Source of the DNA: Nitrosomonadaceae bacterium
Lineage (GTDB): Bacteria; Pseudomonadota; Gammaproteobacteria; Burkholderiales; Usitatibacteraceae
Assembly (NCBI GenBank): GCA_021300055.1
Contig: JAJTHU010000017.1
Span: 1-8,932 of the forward strand
Length of the DNA: 8,932 bases
Direction: 5' to 3'
Shown here: positions 5,537 to 8,932 of the stretch, piece by piece
How positions within the stretch are numbered: position 1 is the first letter of the stretch
How the letters are laid out: every line of letters starts with the position of its first letter
Made by a program: the position numbers and the translations under genes
Notes under the pieces: generated by a model
What the model was told of the DNA's origin: nothing
What the model saw: the letters and a program-made list of their open reading frames with translations, nothing else
Databases searched by the model: none

Positions 5537-5574
5537 TTCGCGCTCACTTCACTTAACACTGGGCAGGGCGAATC
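5535..5574 (+). promoter_or_regulatory. Hairpin spanning the flgD stop, upstream of flgE
   Basis: GATTCGC (5535-5541) and GCGAATC (5568-5574) form a perfect 7-bp outer stem whose left arm overlaps the flgD stop codon (5534-5536). Inside it, GCTC (5542-5545) can pair with GGGC (5561-5564) if one G-T pair and an AGG bulge are allowed. No T-run follows, so it is not an intrinsic terminator. Lying between hook-cap and hook genes, it could act as an mRNA stabiliser or processing barrier that sets the high FlgE:FlgD ratio. That role is a proposal only. Confidence 0.42.
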
Positions 5575-5623
5575 GAAGCGTTGATTGGCCCGCAGATGCA
5601 ACTAACCCTTCTCGGAGAGCATT

Positions 5624-6847
5624 ATGGGATTTCAGCACGGACTTTCAGGGCTTAATGCCGCAGCACGTAACTTGGACGTCATTGGTAACAACGTGGCGAA
5701 CGCCAATACTATTGGCTTCAAGCAGGGCCGTGCAGAATTCGCCGACATCTACGCAGGATCAGTAACTTCTTCGTCGAGCACTGCCATTGGAATCGGCGTG
5801 AACCTCGCAGCCGTTACCCAGCAATTTGGTCAGGGCAACATCACGGCGACAAACAGTCCGCTCGACATTGCAATCAATGGCGGAGGGTTTTTCCGCATGT
5901 CGAACAATGGCTCGATCGCGTATACGCGCAATGGTCAGTTTCAACTCGACCGCAACGGCTACATGGTGTCCAGCGCAGGGTCTCGCCTGACAGGCTATCC
6001 CGTCGATGCAATCGGTCAAATCACCGCAGGCGCACCTGCTGAGCTGCGTATGTCTACCTCTGACTTATCCCCTAAGCCGACATCTGAAATCGGCATGGTG
6101 CTTAACCTGGACGCACGCAAAACGGCACCAGTCGGCACGTTTGACCCATCGGATGCGTCGACCTATACCAGCACCACGTCGATCAATGTCTACGACAGTC
6201 AAGGTAATGCCTATGCGATGTCGGTGTACTTTGTAAAAAGCGCGACGCCAAACAAATGGGACGTGCGGGTCGCGCTCGACGGCACGACGGTTGGCACGGG
6301 GCCTGTCGGTACGTTGACCTTCAACGCCGATGGCAGTCTCGACACGACGGCTTCGAGCGTACCGTTTTCGCTCACACTGCCAAACACGAACGGTGCGACC
6401 TTCGGAGGCGCGATCCCGCTCGACTTTACGGGGACGACGCAATTCGGCTCAGTGTTTGGTGTCAATGCCGCGACACAAGACGGCTACGCATCGGGCAAGC
6501 TCACTGGTCTTGCCATCGACCAGAGCGGCATCATCACCGGTCGCTACTCAAACGGCCAAACAAAAATCCAAGGGCAAATCGCGCTTGTGGCTTTTCCGAA
6601 TTCGCAGGGGCTTACGCCGTCCGGTGGCAATCAGTGGGTTGAGACAACCTACTCCGGCGCGCCTCTCGTTGGTACGCCAGGCGGCTCAAATCTTGGCATG
6701 CTGCAGTCAGGCGCGTTGGAAGAATCAAACGTCGACTTGACGCAAGAACTGGTCAACATGATTACCGCACAGCGCAACTATCAAGCGAATGCACAAACCA
6801 TCAAGACGCAAGATCAAGTCCTGCAAACCTTGGTGAACCTCCGTTAA
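5624..6847 (+). CDS. flgE: Flagellar hook protein FlgE
   Basis: Major subunit of the hook, the flexible universal joint outside the cell, exported by the flagellar type III system. At 407 aa it is a normal length for a proteobacterial hook protein. The D0 N-terminal motif is at 6-33 (LSGLNAAARNLDVIGNNVAN, then ANTIGFK). The flagellar basal-body family signature LDIAINGGGFFRM is at 80-92. The C-terminal helix begins at SGALEESNVDLTQELVNM and ends DQVLQTLVNLR. The central part is Thr/Ser/Gly-rich beta sequence for the exposed D1/D2 domains. It lacks the FlgG-specific insert, which separates it from the rod paralogue. GGAGAG (5614-5619) gives a good ribosome binding site. It lies 87 nt after flgD and 47 nt before flgF. 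Confidence 0.96.
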   Translation: MGFQHGLSGLNAAARNLDVIGNNVANANTIGFKQGRAEFADIYAGSVTSSSSTAIGIGVNLAAVTQQFGQGNITATNSPLDIAINGGGFFRMSNNGSIAYTRNGQFQLDRNGYMVSSAGSRLTGYPVDAIGQITAGAPAELRMSTSDLSPKPTSEIGMVLNLDARKTAPVGTFDPSDASTYTSTTSINVYDSQGNAYAMSVYFVKSATPNKWDVRVALDGTTVGTGPVGTLTFNADGSLDTTASSVPFSLTLPNTNGATFGGAIPLDFTGTTQFGSVFGVNAATQDGYASGKLTGLAIDQSGIITGRYSNGQTKIQGQIALVAFPNSQGLTPSGGNQWVETTYSGAPLVGTPGGSNLGMLQSGALEESNVDLTQELVNMITAQRNYQANAQTIKTQDQVLQTLVNLR

Positions 6848-6894
6848 GCGCTTGCACTGACGGCATCTTCGAATAACCGATACGCGAGACACAC

Positions 6895-7641
6895 ATGGAC
6901 AAGGTCATCTACACGGCGATGGCGGGCGCACGGCAGCTCATGGTGCGCCAAGAGGCCTTGGCCAACAATCTTGCAAACGCTTCGACACACGGCTTTCGTG
7001 CTGATCTTGACGCTTTGCGCGCAGTGCCTGTTCAAGGGCAGGGGGCGAGCCTCGCTTCGCGCGTCAGTGTCACCTCAACTACCTCGCGTGCCGACTTCAC
7101 CCACGGCGCAATTCAGGAGACCGGCAGGGATCTGGATGTTGCAATTGACGGGGACGGCTTTTTCTCAGTAGAAGCGCGCGACGGTAGCGAGGCTTATACA
7201 CGCTTTGGTTCGCTCGAAGTTGGGGTCGATGGCGCGCTCAGAACTAGAACAGGCCTGCCCGTACTTGGCGATGGCGGGCAGATTACCGTACCTCCGAACG
7301 CCAAAGTTGAAATAGGACGCGACGGTAGCGTGAGCGTGTTTACCGCAGGTGACTCTCGCAACGCCAGCATAGTGGGTCGCCTGAAGCTCGCCAATCCGCC
7401 CACGGACCAGTTGAGCAAAGGTGCAGATGGATTGTTCCGTTTGCCCAATGGCGGAACTGCAGACGCGGATCCAAACATCCGTGTGGTCCGCAGTTCGCTT
7501 GAGTCTTCGAACGTCAACGTTATCGACACCATGGTTGGCATGATCGCGCTCGCGCGTCAGTACGAAATGTCGATGAAGATGCTGTCGAGCGTGGATGCTA
7601 ACGCTCGCGATGCCTCGAAGCTACTTCAGCCAAACAATTAA
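6895..7641 (+). CDS. flgF: Flagellar proximal rod protein FlgF
   Basis: Rod subunit linking FlgB/FlgC to the distal rod. The 248-aa product has the FlgF-type start MDKVIYTAMAGARQLMVRQE and the rod signature ALANNLANASTHGFRAD (21-37). It also has the family motif DLDVAIDGDGFFSV near residues 79-92 and the C-terminal helix SSLESSNVNVIDTMVGMI, then ALARQYEMSMKML. The absence of the FlgG-specific insert and the shorter length distinguish it from flgG next door. The Shine-Dalgarno is weak (GAG about 10 nt before the ATG). Its stop codon is the first triplet of a leader block shared with flgE, and flgG begins 20 nt later. Confidence 0.95.
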   Translation: MDKVIYTAMAGARQLMVRQEALANNLANASTHGFRADLDALRAVPVQGQGASLASRVSVTSTTSRADFTHGAIQETGRDLDVAIDGDGFFSVEARDGSEAYTRFGSLEVGVDGALRTRTGLPVLGDGGQITVPPNAKVEIGRDGSVSVFTAGDSRNASIVGRLKLANPPTDQLSKGADGLFRLPNGGTADADPNIRVVRSSLESSNVNVIDTMVGMIALARQYEMSMKMLSSVDANARDASKLLQPNN

Positions 7642-7661
7642 CCCTTCTTGGGAGCAACATC

Positions 7662-8444
7662 ATGATTCGCTCACTTTGGATCTCTAAGACCGGCCTTGAC
7701 GCACAGCAGACACAAATGGACGTTCTGGCCAACAACCTCGCTAACGTCAATACAGCCGGCTTCAAGCGCTCCAAAGCGGTTTTTGAGGACTTGCTCTACC
7801 AAAACATTCGGCAGCCAGGCGCGCAGTCGTCGCAGCAAACTTCACTGCCGACCGGATTGCAGCTCGGTACCGGCGTAAAGCCAGCGGCGACCGCTCGCGT
7901 GTTCACACAAGGCAACCTGCAACAAACAGGAAACAACCTCGACATCGCCATTAACGGATCCGGCTTCTTCCAAGTACAGTTGCCGGATGGCTCGACAGGC
8001 TATACGCGCGATGGATCGTTCCGCGTCGATGCGCAAGGTCAACTGGTGACCTCAAACGGCTATGCGCTTGTGCCCGGTATCACCATCCCGCCCAACGCGC
8101 AGAGCGTAACGATCGGGCAAGATGGTACGGTATCGATATCACAAGCGGGTAGCGCGGCGGTCACGACTGTCGGCACCATCCAGCTGAGTACTTTTGTCAA
8201 TCCGGCCGGCCTGAATTCGATGGGTCAAAACATCTTTACGGAAACGCCGGCGTCAGGAACAGCTACGCCGGGGAACCCAGGTGCTAATGGTCATGGCACG
8301 CTCAGCCAGGGTTACATCGAGACTTCCAATGTCAACGTTGTCGAAGAACTCGTGGCGATGATCCAAACGCAGCGCGCTTACGAAATCAACTCCAAAGCGA
8401 TTCAGACCTCGGACCAAATGCTGCAGCGGCTTGCGCAGCTTTAA
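7662..8444 (+). CDS. flgG: Flagellar distal rod protein FlgG
   Basis: Subunit of the distal rod, the rigid drive shaft that passes through the P- and L-rings. The length, 260 aa, matches well-studied FlgG exactly. The N-terminal D0 motif is QMDVLANNLANVNTAGFKRS (19-38). The FlgG-specific segment that makes the rod straight is present at residues 46-63 (YQNIRQPGAQSSQQTSLP) and is decisive against FlgE or FlgF. The family motif LDIAINGSGFFQV is at about 93-105. The C-terminal helix is GYIETSNVNVVEELVAMI, then QRAYEINSKAIQTSDQMLQR. GGGAG (7650-7654) is a good ribosome binding site. A 330-nt gap separates it from flgH, much longer than the other gaps in this operon. Confidence 0.97.
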   Translation: MIRSLWISKTGLDAQQTQMDVLANNLANVNTAGFKRSKAVFEDLLYQNIRQPGAQSSQQTSLPTGLQLGTGVKPAATARVFTQGNLQQTGNNLDIAINGSGFFQVQLPDGSTGYTRDGSFRVDAQGQLVTSNGYALVPGITIPPNAQSVTIGQDGTVSISQAGSAAVTTVGTIQLSTFVNPAGLNSMGQNIFTETPASGTATPGNPGANGHGTLSQGYIETSNVNVVEELVAMIQTQRAYEINSKAIQTSDQMLQRLAQL

Positions 8445-8451
8445 TCGCGTA

Positions 8452-8466
8452 GCGACCTAGGGTCGC
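8452..8466 (+). repeat. Hairpin 1 after flgG
   Basis: GCGACC (8452-8457), loop TAG, GGTCGC (8461-8466) form a perfect 6-bp stem beginning 8 nt after the flgG stop codon. Its sequence resembles the core of the third hairpin (GCGACCT...GTCGC at 8575-8588), suggesting two related palindromic units in the same gap. No adjacent U-tract is present, so termination is not the obvious role. Confidence 0.45.
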
Positions 8467-8507
8467 GCCCCACCCGCGCGCGATGAACCTTTTCGCCCTT
8501 TTGCAAC

Positions 8508-8529
8508 CGCGCCAACGCCCGTTGGCGCG
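8508..8529 (+). repeat. Hairpin 2 in the flgG-flgH gap (strongest stem)
   Basis: CGCGCCAAC (8508-8516), loop GCCC (8517-8520), GTTGGCGCG (8521-8529) form a perfect 9-bp GC-rich stem with a 4-nt loop, the most stable-looking structure in the window. The bases that follow (CTGAGACCCTCCG) contain no U-tract, and the reverse strand gives none either. It may be a transcript-end stabiliser or pause site between flgG and flgH. Confidence 0.55.
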
Positions 8530-8564
8530 CTGAGACCCTCCGTTTGTCCTCGTGTGCCGTAGCC

Positions 8565-8596
8565 CTCTCGTTCGGCGACCTCAGTCGCCATGAGAG
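8565..8596 (+). repeat. Hairpin 3 in the flgG-flgH gap (two-part stem)
   Basis: The inner stem is GGCGAC (8574-8579), loop CTCA, GTCGCC (8584-8589). The outer stem is CTCTC (8565-8569) with GAGAG (8592-8596), separated from the inner stem by a small asymmetric internal loop (GTTC and AT). The combined 11-bp structure is unlikely to be accidental at this spacing. Its function is unknown. Confidence 0.5.
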
Positions 8597-8774
8597 CCGG
8601 TCATCCAGCGGACTCAATTGAACCTAATCAGCAATCCGTAAGCGTTGCCCCCGGACGCTGCTGCTAGAGCTCTCGCGTTCGAATAGCAAAAGCTGGTGGG
8701 CATTTGGGGCGCTTATCGAGGCACCTGTTGCGTGGCGGCGCTCTAAAGTTTCAGCATCCCACCGGAGAAGCCAG

Positions 8775-8932
8775 ATGCGCACCAAAGACACTAAACGCGA
8801 TTCGCTCAATCGCCTTTTTGAGATAAACCCGCTGCTGTTCCAGTTCTTTTCGCACACTTTGCAAGCAGTTGGCGTATTGCTATTTTTTGCCTTCTTCTCG
8901 CTCTTCTTGACGGGTTGCGCACACGTTGAACC
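8775..8932 (+). CDS. flgH: Flagellar L-ring lipoprotein FlgH, N-terminus (partial, runs off window)
   Basis: Outer-membrane lipoprotein that forms the L-ring bushing around the rod. Only the first 52 codons are present. A hydrophobic stretch (AVGVLLFFAFFSLFLTGC, 31-48) ends in a lipobox LTGC with Cys48 as the lipidated residue. It is followed by Ala-His-Val-Glu-Pro, and Ala rather than Asp at +2 predicts outer-membrane sorting. The position after flgG and the lipobox make FlgH by far the likeliest identity. The ATG at 8775 is preceded by GGAGAAG (8764-8770) at good spacing. The pre-lipobox segment of 47 residues is long for a lipoprotein signal, with an unusual phenylalanine- and leucine-rich stretch before the hydrophobic core. 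A TTG at codon 29 would give a normal signal but has no ribosome binding site. Confidence 0.8.
   Translation, partial: MRTKDTKRDSLNRLFEINPLLFQFFSHTLQAVGVLLFFAFFSLFLTGCAHVE

Larger units (their letters stand above)
8445..8774 (+). other. Long structured intergenic gap flgG-flgH
   Basis: This 330-nt stretch contains no gene I can support. Other gaps in this operon are 11-87 nt. In order it holds a 6-bp hairpin just after the flgG stop (8452-8466), T-rich bits (CCTTTT at 8488-8493 and CCCTTTT at 8496-8502), and a 9-bp hairpin (8508-8529). A two-part hairpin (8565-8596) and a 5-bp inverted repeat (AGCGT 8641-8645 with ACGCT 8655-8659) come next. After these lies a GC-rich motif (8699-8722) resembling part of the flgA/flgB control region, and finally the flgH ribosome binding site. 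The gap could hold an internal promoter, an attenuator or mRNA-stability structures, or it could be decayed sequence. None of the hairpins is directly followed by a T-run. Confidence 0.6.

Noticed and set aside
6876..6883. ACCGATAC between flgE and flgF, resembling a sigma-28 -10 box
   Set aside because: The matching -35 position reads CTGACGGC, essentially no match to TAAAGTTT.
8483..8533. 16-codon frame (MNLFALLQPRQRPLAR) covering hairpin 2, looking like a leader peptide
   Set aside because: There is no Shine-Dalgarno upstream and no codon run suggesting attenuation. It probably occurs by chance.
8744..8769. TAAAGTTT, a perfect sigma-28 -35 element, just before flgH
   Set aside because: No GCCGATAA-like -10 lies at 11 nt. 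The best fit (CCGGAGAA at 10 nt) is the ribosome binding site, and the start would fall on the flgH initiation codon.
8624..8857. 77-codon minus-strand frame across the flgG-flgH gap
   Set aside because: It overlaps the flgH start antisense, shows no family features and has a composition of chance reading. It was not accepted as a gene.

Overview
The window is a chromosomal flagellar gene cluster. The protein sequences and gene order point to a Gram-negative proteobacterium, most likely a betaproteobacterium of the Burkholderiales type. The evidence is FlgA for P-ring assembly, a FlgH lipoprotein for the outer-membrane L-ring, a FliA/FlgM pair, and a control region that fits FlhDC-type rather than sigma-54-type class II regulation. 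The lineage call is an inference, since no 16S or species-specific marker is present.

Layout from left to right: a possible 3' tail of an upstream gene (perhaps flhG) ends at 65, followed by fliA (sigma-28, + strand, 78-794). A convergent gap (795-1012) separates fliA from a minus-strand block that reads right to left as flgA, flgM, flgN and a gene for a stand-alone HDOD-domain protein. A divergent promoter region (3770-4000) separates flgA from the plus-strand rod/hook operon flgB-flgC-flgD-flgE-flgF-flgG. After flgG there is an unusually long, hairpin-rich 330-nt gap, then the first 52 codons of flgH, which runs off the window.

The regulatory circuit can be partly read from the DNA. The flgA/flgB divergent region holds an imperfect inverted repeat with an 11-bp spacer that resembles the enterobacterial FlhD4C2 box, with possible -10 elements at 18-19 bp on each side. 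This suggests class II expression of flgA and of flgB onward. Immediately downstream of flgA, on the minus strand, is a good sigma-28 promoter (TAAAGTTC-N11-GCCGAAGT) aimed at flgM, flgN and the HDOD gene. FliA can therefore drive its own anti-sigma factor FlgM, which is held until the hook-basal body made by the flgB-onward operon is complete and FlgM is exported. FlgN chaperones the hook-filament junction proteins made next. The HDOD gene is the one non-structural passenger and probably a regulatory protein.

Most of the window is ordinary, intact flagellar sequence. The points worth a second look are the HDOD protein with degenerate HD residues and a 7-bp hairpin abutting its ribosome binding site, the predicted FlhDC box, the structured flgG-flgH gap, and the long pre-lipobox region of FlgH. 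I saw no mobile elements, CRISPR arrays, tRNA or rRNA genes.
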